Shown here: piece after piece, positions 51,526 to 59,291 of the stretch | Numbering within the stretch: the first letter of the stretch is position 1 | Layout: each line of letters begins with the position of its first letter | Origin: Idiomarina ramblicola | GTDB taxonomy: Bacteria > Pseudomonadota > Gammaproteobacteria > Enterobacterales > Alteromonadaceae | Direction: 5' to 3' | DNA length: 64,000 nucleotides | NCBI RefSeq assembly: GCF_003987255.1 | Contig: NZ_PIQC01000010.1 | Location: forward strand, 62,001 to 126,000 | Position numbers and translations under genes: made by a program | Notes under the pieces: model-generated | What the model saw: only the letters and a program-made list of their open reading frames with translations | What the model was told of the DNA's origin: nothing | Database searches by the model: none

Positions 51526-52632
51526 ATGACAACCTCAATAACGGTAAAAACAAAACAGGCCTACCAGCATGCTGCTGAACAGGCGAGCGCATCTCTTCTG
51601 CGTCAGCCCCAGCTCGGCATGGCGGCTGAGCTCAAATTATTGTCTGAACAACTTCAGGGCAATGAGAAGAGAGACGTATACGGCAGCGGGGCGCTCATTA
51701 ATGACTTTGAAGACGACGTTGCAAAATTGCTCGGCAAGCCAGCCGCTTTGTTCTTGCCGACCGGAACCCTGGCGCAACCGCTTGCCCTGCGCCTACATGC
51801 GGACCAGCGCCAGCGCAATGGTGTGGCACTGCACCCTACCTCGCACTTGATGCTGCACGAGCAGATGGGATTTGAAGCTTTGTGGCGGCTCAACGGCACC
51901 ACCACCGGCTTTGCTGATAAACCGATAACGCTTGGCGACTTAAAATCTGTGCAAACGGACGATCTGGCTGCCGTTTTACTGGAACTGCCCATGCGTGAAA
52001 TTGGTGGGCAATTGCCTGAGTGGGATGACTTAGTGGCACAATCAGAGTGGGCTCGCCAGCACAATATTGCCATGCACTTAGACGGAGCCAGGCTGTGGCA
52101 AGTACCCAGCGCTTATGATTGTTCACTGCCCGAAATTTGTGAGTTATTTGACTCGGTTTATGTGAGTTTTTATAAGGATTTAGGCGCTATCTCGGGGGCC
52201 ATTCTGGCGGGTTCAGAGGCCTTCATAGAACAAGCTAAAATCTGGGCTCGCCGTGCCGGGGGCAATATCATTACCCAGTACCCGCAGGTTTTGTCTGCCC
52301 GTTACGGCTTGAGAGAGAACTTACCCATTATGCCGGACGCAGTTAACTACGCCAAAGCACTGGGTTACGCCCTAAACGAGTTAGAGGCGCTAAGGGTAAA
52401 CCCGGAAATACCGCAAGCCGCGATGTTTCACCTTCATTTTGCTTTGTCTGCCAATGAGCTTGGTGAGAAAATAACGGATTACGCCAGCAATACTGGGGTC
52501 ATGCTACTGCCGCTGCCAAGAGCAGAGATCAATGGTGAAGCTATTTGTGAAATTTCAATTGGAAGAAACGCCATGTCGCAACCACAAAGCTTTTGGCTGC
52601 GACACTTTAAGGCTTTTTTAGAGACACTTTAG
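51526..52632 (+). CDS. Threonine-aldolase-like PLP enzyme
   Basis: A 368-residue fold type I PLP enzyme of the beta-eliminating lyase/threonine aldolase family. It has DVYGSGALINDFEDDVAKLLGKPAALFLPTGTLAQ, HPTSHLMLHEQMGFE, an LHLDGARLW-like motif (MHLDGARLW) with the PLP-binding Asp, and SFYKDLGAISGAILAG with the lysine that holds PLP. It should split L-threonine or L-allo-threonine to glycine and acetaldehyde, or act on a related beta-hydroxy amino acid. The start at 51526 follows the TAGGAA of the upstream stop region. Slightly longer than typical LtaE, so substrate is not certain. Confidence 0.85.
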   Translation: MTTSITVKTKQAYQHAAEQASASLLRQPQLGMAAELKLLSEQLQGNEKRDVYGSGALINDFEDDVAKLLGKPAALFLPTGTLAQPLALRLHADQRQRNGVALHPTSHLMLHEQMGFEALWRLNGTTTGFADKPITLGDLKSVQTDDLAAVLLELPMREIGGQLPEWDDLVAQSEWARQHNIAMHLDGARLWQVPSAYDCSLPEICELFDSVYVSFYKDLGAISGAILAGSEAFIEQAKIWARRAGGNIITQYPQVLSARYGLRENLPIMPDAVNYAKALGYALNELEALRVNPEIPQAAMFHLHFALSANELGEKITDYASNTGVMLLPLPRAEINGEAICEISIGRNAMSQPQSFWLRHFKAFLETL

Positions 52633-52636
52633 ACTT

Positions 52637-53062
52637 TTAGTGATGCTCTTTGTGATCACTTTCGTGGTGTTTGCTGTGCTCGCCTAACACATGGTTCAGA
52701 GTGCCTAAATAGCTTTTACCAAAGCCTTTAACACGCTGCTTATTCAGTTGCTCTGAACCCAGATGCACTTCTTCCAGAGAGTTCGCGGCTACATCCAGCT
52801 CTTTACTTAAACGAGCCAGTGCCACTTCCAGTGTGTAAGTCAGCTCATGAACTTTTGCCATATCTTGTGAATCTAAATCGCCATTCACAATTTCCTGTAG
52901 TTTGGCGTTATATTCCGTCAGGTTCCTAATTGCCTGCTCTAAGTTTTCAGAAGGCTCAGGTTTAAAGTGGTTATAACGCTGCTCGTCACCGCTATCACTG
53001 GCCGTAGCGGCTACATTAAAAAGCAGTGTTGCACCTGCTAGTATCATTGGTAAAGCTTTCAT
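52637..53062 (-). CDS. Small periplasmic protein with His-rich tail (DUF6746-like)
   Basis: A 141-residue exported protein. Signal peptide to about residue 21 (NVAATAS). Then an all-helical body: HFKPEPSENLEQAIRNLTEYNAKLQEI, and VHELTYTLEVALARLSKELDVAANSLEEVHLGSEQ. The last 13 or so residues contain six His with acidic residues, a probable metal-binding tail. It resembles the small helical family DUF6746, but that name is a recollection and not tested. A good Fur-like box lies just before the start, which suggests iron-responsive expression. Convergent with the threonine aldolase gene four bases away. Confidence 0.68.
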   Translation of the reverse strand: MKALPMILAGATLLFNVAATASDSGDEQRYNHFKPEPSENLEQAIRNLTEYNAKLQEIVNGDLDSQDMAKVHELTYTLEVALARLSKELDVAANSLEEVHLGSEQLNKQRVKGFGKSYLGTLNHVLGEHSKHHESDHKEHH

Positions 53063-53079
53063 AAAAACCTCATCTGTTG

Positions 53080-53097
53080 TTAATGGTTCTCATTATT
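53080..53097. promoter_or_regulatory. Fur-like box upstream of the His-tailed protein
   Basis: On the minus strand AATAAT-GAGAAC-CATTAA matches the three-hexamer Fur consensus (GATAAT, GATAAT, CATTAT) at most positions. It is placed about 20 bases before the ATG of the His-tailed protein and 80 bases before the divergent ABC exporter. Confidence 0.6.
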
Positions 53098-53176
53098 GTT
53101 CAACTGTCCATTTTTTACAAGCTGAATGGCTGCGAACCTGATATTCTTAGCGTGATGTATATCAAGGAGTGACGCA

Positions 53177-55009
53177 ATGTTTTCCTGGTTTGAGCGCCGA
53201 TTAAACCCTTTCCCTTCGGAGGAGCCCACTCAGGCTCCTACCGGTTTTTTTGCATTCTGCTGGCATTACACCAAAGGGGCGACGCCGTTCCTTGCCGTGA
53301 CAGCGCTGCTTATGGCAGCCATTGCAGTCGCAGAGGTCTGGCTATTTGGCTTTTTAGGTCAAATTGTCGACTGGCTGGCCGCACAGGACAAAGAAACGTT
53401 ATTGAATGACCAGTTCTGGCCCCTGTTGGGTATGAGTGCGCTGGTTCTGGTGGGGCTGCCGTTGTTGGTCTGGTTCCACTCCTTACTGACCCACCAGACC
53501 TTACTGGGTAACTTCCCCATGCGCATCCGCTGGCTGGGTCACCGCTATCTGATGAAGCAGTCCATGAGCTACTACCAGGACGAATTTGCCGGACGGGTCG
53601 CGACCAAGTTGATGCAAACCTCGCTTGCCCTGCGTCAGTGCATCATGACCTTTATTGAAATAGTGAACTACGTTGTCGTCTATTTTCTGGGGATGTTTGT
53701 CATTATTGGCAGTGCCGACTGGCGCATGATGCTGCCGCTGGCGTGCTGGCTCATACTCTACGCGCTGCTGCTGCGCTTCTTTGTGCCCAAGCTTGGCAAA
53801 ATATCTGCTGAACAAGCCGACGCCCGTTCCAATATGACCGGCCGCATAGTCGACTCTTACACCAATATACAAACCGTTAAGCTGTTTTCGCACTCTCAGC
53901 GTGAGGCAGCGTTCGCCCACGACGGCATGGATACCTTTTTGGGTACGGTCCACAAGCAAATGCGGCTAGTCACCCAGCTTTATGGTTTCCTTTATTTTAT
54001 TAACTGCGCGCTGCTGTTCAGCTCAGCCGCTACCGCTATTGTGTTATGGATGGATAACGTGGTCACCCTTGGCGCTGTTGCCGTCGTTATTGGCTTGGTT
54101 CTGCGCTTATTTGGTATGTCGCAAATGGTCATGTGGCAAATGTCGACCCTGTTTGAAAGCATCGGTACCGTTCAGGACGGAATAGGCTCAATTGCCGTAC
54201 CGCAACGCATTGTCGATGAGCCCGGCGCACCCGCCCTAAACGTGGACAGCGGCGACATTGAACTTGACCATGTTCGCTTTCATTACGGTAAAGGTCACGG
54301 TGTCATGGAGGACTATAACCTGCACATTAAACCCGGTGAGAAAGTCGGTATTGTTGGCCGCTCCGGTGCCGGTAAGTCGACTCTGGTGAACTTGTTGTTG
54401 CGTTTTTACGACGTGGAAGGCGGTGAAATTCGCATTGATAACCAACCCATTCATAAAGTGCAGCAAGACAGTCTGCGCGCCAACATTGGCATGGTGACTC
54501 AGGACACCTCTTTGCTGCATCGTTCTGTACGTGACAACATTTTGTATGGTCGCCCGGGAGCCAGTGAAGAGGAATTAATGAATGCCGTGCGCCGCGCCCA
54601 TTGCGAAGAGTTCATAGCGGACTTAAGTGACAGTAAAGGGCGCACCGGTCTGGATGCGCACGTGGGTGAACGCGGCGTGAAGCTCTCCGGCGGCCAGCGC
54701 CAGCGCATTGCCATTGCTCGGGTCATGTTAAAAGACGCGCCTATTCTGATTCTGGACGAAGCCACTTCGGCACTCGATTCAGAAGTAGAAAACGCCATAC
54801 AGGAAAACTTGTACCAACTGATGCAGGGCAAAACCGTTATAGCCATTGCTCACCGCTTATCCACTATTGCCGCCATGGATAAGCTGGTAGTGATGGATAA
54901 AGGTGAGATTATTGAGCAGGGCAGCCACGAACAGCTGCTTGCCCGGAATGGTCTCTACGCCAAATTATGGCGCCATCAGTCGGGAGGCTTTTTAGCGGAA
55001 GAAGCTTAA
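53177..55009 (+). CDS. ABC exporter, fused membrane and ATPase domains
   Basis: A 610-residue half-transporter. Residues about 35-320 hold six membrane helices; residues 350-600 the ATPase with Walker [10 protein letters not shown] (394-402), Q-loop TQDTSLL, signature LSGGQRQR (503-510), Walker [10 protein letters not shown] (523-531) and the H-loop [10 protein letters not shown]. The layout fits the MsbA/heavy-metal/multidrug exporter group (MDR-type). AAGGAG precedes the ATG. The divergent neighbour carries a Fur-like box. Substrate unknown; metal, lipid or drug export all fit. It overlaps the chemoreceptor end by four bases. Confidence 0.92.
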   Translation: MFSWFERRLNPFPSEEPTQAPTGFFAFCWHYTKGATPFLAVTALLMAAIAVAEVWLFGFLGQIVDWLAAQDKETLLNDQFWPLLGMSALVLVGLPLLVWFHSLLTHQTLLGNFPMRIRWLGHRYLMKQSMSYYQDEFAGRVATKLMQTSLALRQCIMTFIEIVNYVVVYFLGMFVIIGSADWRMMLPLACWLILYALLLRFFVPKLGKISAEQADARSNMTGRIVDSYTNIQTVKLFSHSQREAAFAHDGMDTFLGTVHKQMRLVTQLYGFLYFINCALLFSSAATAIVLWMDNVVTLGAVAVVIGLVLRLFGMSQMVMWQMSTLFESIGTVQDGIGSIAVPQRIVDEPGAPALNVDSGDIELDHVRFHYGKGHGVMEDYNLHIKPGEKVGIVGRSGAGKSTLVNLLLRFYDVEGGEIRIDNQPIHKVQQDSLRANIGMVTQDTSLLHRSVRDNILYGRPGASEEELMNAVRRAHCEEFIADLSDSKGRTGLDAHVGERGVKLSGGQRQRIAIARVMLKDAPILILDEATSALDSEVENAIQENLYQLMQGKTVIAIAHRLSTIAAMDKLVVMDKGEIIEQGSHEQLLARNGLYAKLWRHQSGGFLAEEA

Positions 55010-56526
55010 TCATCATCGTCTTCAAAGGCGGCAACCAACGAGCGAAACTCTGTCACGCGGTGTGCAACACTTTGCACATCCTCGGCATTGGCAATGGCAA
55101 TTTCATGCGTCTTTTTCGAGCTGTCATTCACCTGGTAAATGCCATTACGAATTTCACTAACCGCTTGGCTGTGCTCTTCAGCCGAGGTGGCAATTTGAAT
55201 CATTCTGTCGCTAATGTCGGTAATGGCACCCTGGATAGAAGTCATCTCCTGCTTCGACTGTTCGCCAAGCTCACCGCATTCTTCAGCCAGTTCACGCTGC
55301 TCTGTCATTTGTTGGTCCCACTGCTTAATGGCGCCAGCCATGCCGGTAATGGTTTCATCAATTTCGTCAACGGCTTGCTGGGTACGCTGCGACAGATTTC
55401 TCACCTCATCGGCAACCACCGAGAAGCCGCGTCCAGACTCACCTGCTCGTGCCGCTTCAATTGCTGCGTTTAGAGCCAGCAAGTTCGTTTGCTCAGCGAT
55501 TGAATCTATCTGCTCACTCACACTGCGCACCATTTCAGAGCGTTCGACTAAATCTTCAGTAGTGCTTGCGCTAGCGGAGACTTGTTTCACCAGCTCACTC
55601 ATTTTATCCGATGTGTTGCCAATAAATTCCGCCGCCGCATTAACCGTTTTGGTTGCATCTTCTGCCGACGACGAAGACTCATTCGCGTTCGAAGCAATAT
55701 CATCAACGGTTGTCGACATTTCTTCCATGGCCGTTGCTATTTGTTCCAATGCAGCCACACCTTGTTGTGACATATCCAGCGTTTCTTCCGAACGCTGTCG
55801 AGTGCTGCTCAGGGTGTCTGCCAACGCATCGGTTCCGTGCTCTAGACGAGAAACAACGGCAGTCATTGCGCTTTCTTTCAAAGCTAACTCGTACAGTAGT
55901 GCGCCCATAGGAGAACTGTCAGCGTATATGCGCTGTTGTATAGGCGCGTTTTGACCTTCAAGAGAATTCATTTGCTCTGCGTATTTACCGCCGGGAGTCA
56001 TTAAAAAGTAGACCATAGCAATACCAAGCGCGGTCGGCAGCGCTGCCCACCAGCTAATAAGTCCCGACACAATGATCAGCAATATCGCTAAACTCACGCC
56101 AACAACCGCACGCATTGAAACGTTACGTGTTAACTTTCGGGACTGATAGAGGCTTTTTGCTTTATCAGTGAGATCTTGAGGAGCGTAGGTCATTAACCAT
56201 TGGCTGCCATTGATTTTGCCGCGGCGGTAGGTACCGCGCACAAACACTTCAAACCAAACATCTCGGCCATTAACCTGCAGGGGTAACACGCCTTTCCAGG
56301 AGCTTTCATTTTTCACGGCATGGTCTATTTCTGCCAGGACGTTTGCCGGTACATCGGCTAAGAATCGGTCTCTGCTACGTCCTTTTAGCTCGTCTTGTGT
56401 CTCCTGAAAAAGAGATTGAAATGCAGGTTTTGCATCGCGAATGGTGTGGTCGCTGTTTAAGCCAACAACGAAAATTGTATCCTTTTGAATGGTTTGGAAT
56501 TGACTCTCTTTCCCCGAACTTTTCAT
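55006..56526 (-). CDS. PAS-domain methyl-accepting chemotaxis protein
   Basis: A 506-residue Aer-like chemoreceptor. PAS domain at about 15-120 ([43 protein letters not shown]). Two membrane helices at about 137-157 and 160-177 are joined by a very short loop, so the protein has almost no periplasmic part and senses from inside. The signalling coil contains the invariant hairpin tip [19 protein letters not shown] (about 345-363). It ends with four Asp instead of a CheR/CheB pentapeptide. It should send signals to CheA-CheW for redox or energy taxis. The PAS pattern does not reveal whether the cofactor is haem, flavin or none. Confidence 0.93.
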   Translation of the reverse strand: MKSSGKESQFQTIQKDTIFVVGLNSDHTIRDAKPAFQSLFQETQDELKGRSRDRFLADVPANVLAEIDHAVKNESSWKGVLPLQVNGRDVWFEVFVRGTYRRGKINGSQWLMTYAPQDLTDKAKSLYQSRKLTRNVSMRAVVGVSLAILLIIVSGLISWWAALPTALGIAMVYFLMTPGGKYAEQMNSLEGQNAPIQQRIYADSSPMGALLYELALKESAMTAVVSRLEHGTDALADTLSSTRQRSEETLDMSQQGVAALEQIATAMEEMSTTVDDIASNANESSSSAEDATKTVNAAAEFIGNTSDKMSELVKQVSASASTTEDLVERSEMVRSVSEQIDSIAEQTNLLALNAAIEAARAGESGRGFSVVADEVRNLSQRTQQAVDEIDETITGMAGAIKQWDQQMTEQRELAEECGELGEQSKQEMTSIQGAITDISDRMIQIATSAEEHSQAVSEIRNGIYQVNDSSKKTHEIAIANAEDVQSVAHRVTEFRSLVAAFEDDDD

Positions 56527-56685
56527 ACGCAGTCTCTTTCAGTCGGCAATTTTTAGCCAGCAACATACAGAACTGCGACTACAGAACAATGCAGTAGAGC
56601 AAAAATTAATCAAAAAATAACATAATATTGTTCTTTCTATGACGACCGACAGGGCGAAATGAACAATTAATCAACAAGTTAACTG

Positions 56686-57504
56686 TTAAATTTTCAACGC
56701 CTCATCCGACTCGACCTTCGCAAATTTAACCCCTAATTCGAGCAACCGACGTTTGCCTCTGGCTGTCATATCGGTAATAAACTGGAACTGCTGTCTGGGG
56801 TCTATCGGGTAAGCTTTTAAGCGATATTTGGTTCCCCAGGGTTGTTCTGCGGCGGTAACCGCTATCGGTTTACCTAACTGCAAATACGGGCTGGTTAGCG
56901 CCACTTCTTCTAAAGCATCACGTATTTGATACGCGTCGGCTTCTGGCTGAGTATAAAACTCGGCAATGCACATTAAGCTGGGGCCGCCGTTGTTGGCATT
57001 GTGGATTAGATTATCCCAGAGCTTTAAGTGTGGCACCCAAATAACGGTGTCATCGTTGGTGACCAGCTCGACGGTGCGCATGCCGATGTGCGTCACCTCA
57101 CCGTAAGTGCCATCCACTTCTATCCAGTCCCCCGGGCGGTAAGGCATTTCATGAATCGCCACCACTCCGGCAATTAAACTGCTGACATAGTCTTTTAATG
57201 CAAAACCTATCGCCAGACCCGCCGCGCCTAGTGTTGCCACCATATTTTGTAGGGTGGGTTCAATGATGCGCGGTATGATCATAGCCAGGGCAGCAACCAG
57301 TACTACTATGCGGATCATGGGTACTAGAGCCAAAACGTACAATCGACGCTTACCATGCAGATGTGAGGCAACCCAAGGTAAAATGCGTTGGGTCAGCCAG
57401 ACGACTGCCAGTGCAAAAACGAAAATCACTGCGATTTCAAAAATCGCGAAGCCGTCCAGTGACTTAAATAACCCGGTTACGTCTTCCACAGATCCTGTTT
57501 CCAT
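56686..57504 (-). CDS. MscS-family mechanosensitive channel
   Basis: A 272-residue membrane protein of the small-conductance channel family. Three helices occupy about residues 17-115; the third has the Gly/Ala-rich pore pattern MVATLGAAGLAIGFALKDYVSSLIAGV. The beta domain follows (MPYRPGDWIEVDGTYGEVTHIGMRTVELVTNDDTVIWVPHLKLWDN). It opens under membrane tension to release solutes. Length is typical of MscS. It lies 35 bases after the 334-residue protein of unknown function on the same strand, with GAAGGA before the ATG, so the two probably form an operon. Confidence 0.93.
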   Translation of the reverse strand: METGSVEDVTGLFKSLDGFAIFEIAVIFVFALAVVWLTQRILPWVASHLHGKRRLYVLALVPMIRIVVLVAALAMIIPRIIEPTLQNMVATLGAAGLAIGFALKDYVSSLIAGVVAIHEMPYRPGDWIEVDGTYGEVTHIGMRTVELVTNDDTVIWVPHLKLWDNLIHNANNGGPSLMCIAEFYTQPEADAYQIRDALEEVALTSPYLQLGKPIAVTAAEQPWGTKYRLKAYPIDPRQQFQFITDMTARGKRRLLELGVKFAKVESDEALKI

Positions 57505-57539
57505 TCTTATATTCCTTCCTGTCTCTCAGGCGCTCTAAA

Positions 57540-58544
57540 TTAAAACCGGTCTAACCAAAAGCCCCGGGACGCCAGCAGCTCTCGGACAACGGGATAACCG
57601 CGCACAGTGACAGACCAAAACTCTTGTTCACGTTCGATTAAACCTCGCTGATGCAAAATCTGTAACTGAATCTCAAGTTGGCTACCAGACACTATGGGTA
57701 ATACCTTAATCAGTTGCGTCTTATTCAGGCCACGATGTACCAGCAAGGCATAGCAGACAAAGGCCGTTGCATCGTTAATTTCTGCAGGGACCGAGGGTGT
57801 TTCAAACGGCTTTTCACTACTGCGTTGGTAGCGCTCGGAGTAGGCCGCGGCGACACCTGCGTTTCCGCGGCTTAGTGCCGCTAATGCCCTCAGCCGTCCA
57901 TCGCCGCGGGCCAGTCCCAGCTCTTCTAACGCATGCTGATCCAGCCCCTGTAAAGCCCACAACTGACTTACCGGCACCGGCCAGACTTTCTCCAGGAAAG
58001 CCCATGCCCAGCTATCACAAACAATAATGCCTTTTCCGGCTTCGCCTGAAAGCACTGTCGAGAAGAATTCACGCACCCACCGCAACCCATTGGTTTGGCG
58101 CAGAAAACCGTGCGCTAATTGAGGCATGATCCAAAGCGTATTATCGTCCGAATTGGGAAAAAATTCCGGCATAGGAGAAGCATCAGGGTCGCAAAGTGAC
58201 TCTCTGTCGGGCAGGCTAATGGCCCTTATATCATGTTGCTCAGCCCACTTATTGACCGCCTCTTCAACACCGGAATGCGGCGGCGCGATGATCCAACGTA
58301 AGCTGTTATCGTCATCATCTTTTAACCAGTCAGAAAAGCTCTTATCCAGTGCTTCTGCCGCCGTATCGAAACTAAGTTCAAGCGCGTTAGACTGATCATC
58401 CTCGCCTTCTTGCTCTTGCTCCGGCGTTATCCAACGAATAAATTTTTGCCACCACTTTTTAACTTTAATAACAGTAGGCACGGCTGGTTTTTCATAGTCA
58501 TCAACCGTTACCCATTGCCACGTTTTCTTTGGCTCTTCGGCCAT
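57540..58544 (-). CDS. Unknown protein upstream of mscS, possible inactive P-loop-like protein
   Basis: No family recognised. A 334-residue soluble protein, acidic N-terminal third (PEQEQEGEDDQSN; DWLKDDDD). From about residue 83 the pattern alternates hydrophobic strands and acidic turns in a Rossmann- or P-loop-like way: LRWIIAPPHSGVEEAVNKW, NTLWIMPQLAHGFL, KGIIVCDSWAWAFLEKVW. APPHSGVEE sits where a Walker A would be but lacks the GKS/T, so ATP binding is doubtful. The last 80 residues look like a winged helix (LLVHRGLNKTQLIKVLPIVSGSQLEIQLQILHQRGLIE). Operonic with mscS, 35 bases before it; AAAGGGG precedes the ATG. A regulator or anchor of the channel is possible but unproven. Confidence 0.7.
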   Translation of the reverse strand: MAEEPKKTWQWVTVDDYEKPAVPTVIKVKKWWQKFIRWITPEQEQEGEDDQSNALELSFDTAAEALDKSFSDWLKDDDDNSLRWIIAPPHSGVEEAVNKWAEQHDIRAISLPDRESLCDPDASPMPEFFPNSDDNTLWIMPQLAHGFLRQTNGLRWVREFFSTVLSGEAGKGIIVCDSWAWAFLEKVWPVPVSQLWALQGLDQHALEELGLARGDGRLRALAALSRGNAGVAAAYSERYQRSSEKPFETPSVPAEINDATAFVCYALLVHRGLNKTQLIKVLPIVSGSQLEIQLQILHQRGLIEREQEFWSVTVRGYPVVRELLASRGFWLDRF

Positions 58545-58639
58545 TCTGAGGCCCCTTTCACGGATAAAATAAGTGAGTGCTTAACAACGATAATAGAGTG
58601 ACCTGAAGCAGAGTCCAATGAAAAATTTGCAAATAGACT

Positions 58640-58669
58640 CTTGAAACCCATTTCACCAGTGCACATATA
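58640..58669 (+). promoter_or_regulatory. Sigma-32 heat-shock promoter of hsp20
   Basis: CTTGAAA (58640-58646), a perfect -35 of the heat-shock sigma factor, is 14 bases from GCACATATA (58661-58669), which matches the CCCCATnTA -10 at six of eight fixed positions. Initiation should fall near 58675. Confidence 0.75.
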
Positions 58670-58674
58670 AGAGT

Positions 58675-58772
58675 TAAGGTCGGTGTCTCTCAGAGAGCCG
58701 CCTTAAACCGACACATGGTGTGTCACTTGTTTATTACAATTAACGTTATTGCTTCTTAGGAGAATGACTATT
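58675..58772 (+). ncRNA. ROSE-like RNA thermometer in the hsp20 leader
   Basis: The leader of about 98 nt contains hairpins GTCGGT/ACCGAC (58679-58684 with 58707-58712) and CTCT/AGAG (58687-58690 with 58694-58697). The last hairpin hides the ribosome site: TTGCT (58749-58753) lies opposite AGGAGA (58758-58763). C58752, U58753, U58754 and C58755 can pair with G62, A61, G60 and G59, and the two outer U with A63-A64, leaving G58751 bulged. A UYGCU anti-Shine-Dalgarno with an unpaired G is the defining feature of ROSE thermometers in small heat-shock genes. The fold was traced by eye. Confidence 0.65.
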
Positions 58773-59246
58773 ATGGCAACTATCGACTTAAGCCCTCTCT
58801 ATCGTAGCAGCGTAGGTTTTGACCGTATGGCATCTTTGCTGGATTCGGCGTTACGCTCAGATACTGGTGCAACCGGATACCCTCCCTACAACATTGAACT
58901 GGTAGCAGAAAACCAGTACGCCATTACCCTGGCGGTTGCAGGATTTGAAGAGGATGATCTGGAAATTGAAGTAGAGAACGGCGTGCTTCGTGTCACCGGC
59001 AAGAAAGCCGAAGAAAACGAAAAACGCGAGTATCTGCACCGCGGCATTGCAAACCGTGCCTTCGAACGTAAGTTCAGTCTGGCTGAACACATTGAAGTCA
59101 CAGGTGCAGGCTTAAAGAACGGTCTGTTAACGGTCGGCTTGGTGAAAAACATTCCTGAAGCCAAGAAGCCGAAACGTATCGACATTGGCAGTTCGACTAA
59201 AGACCTGCTGCAAGATCGTTCCAAAAGTAAGGGAAATGCTGCTTAA
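58773..59246 (+). CDS. ibpA: Small heat-shock protein Hsp20 (IbpA/IbpB-like)
   Basis: A 157-residue alpha-crystallin-type chaperone from ATG 58773, which is nine bases after AGGAGA; ATGs further up lie in or before that site. It opens with the IbpA pattern IDLSPLYRSSVGFDRM, then PPYNIELVAENQYAITLAVAGFEEDDLEIEVENGVLRVTGKK and HRGIANRAFERKFSLAEHIEV, and the GLLTVGL strand. It ends in a basic tail with PKRIDIG in place of the usual I-x-I anchor. It holds unfolding proteins for refolding by DnaK/ClpB. Controlled by a sigma-32 promoter and a ROSE-like leader. Confidence 0.94.
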   Translation: MATIDLSPLYRSSVGFDRMASLLDSALRSDTGATGYPPYNIELVAENQYAITLAVAGFEEDDLEIEVENGVLRVTGKKAEENEKREYLHRGIANRAFERKFSLAEHIEVTGAGLKNGLLTVGLVKNIPEAKKPKRIDIGSSTKDLLQDRSKSKGNAA

Positions 59247-59264
59247 ACTTAAGCACTGGATGAG

Positions 59265-59290
59265 GGGCGGCAACTAGCCGCCCTGTTTTT
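59265..59290 (+). terminator. Rho-independent terminator after hsp20
   Basis: GGGCGGC (59265-59271), a five-base loop and GCCGCCC (59277-59283), followed by TGTTTTT. It ends two bases before the stop of the convergent GGDEF-EAL gene. Confidence 0.88.
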
Positions 59291-59291
59291 C

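Noticed and set aside
56527-56600. Flagellar sigma-28 promoter before the chemoreceptor
   Set aside because: A GCCGACTG stretch was seen but no TAAA at the needed distance, and it lies too close to the ATG.
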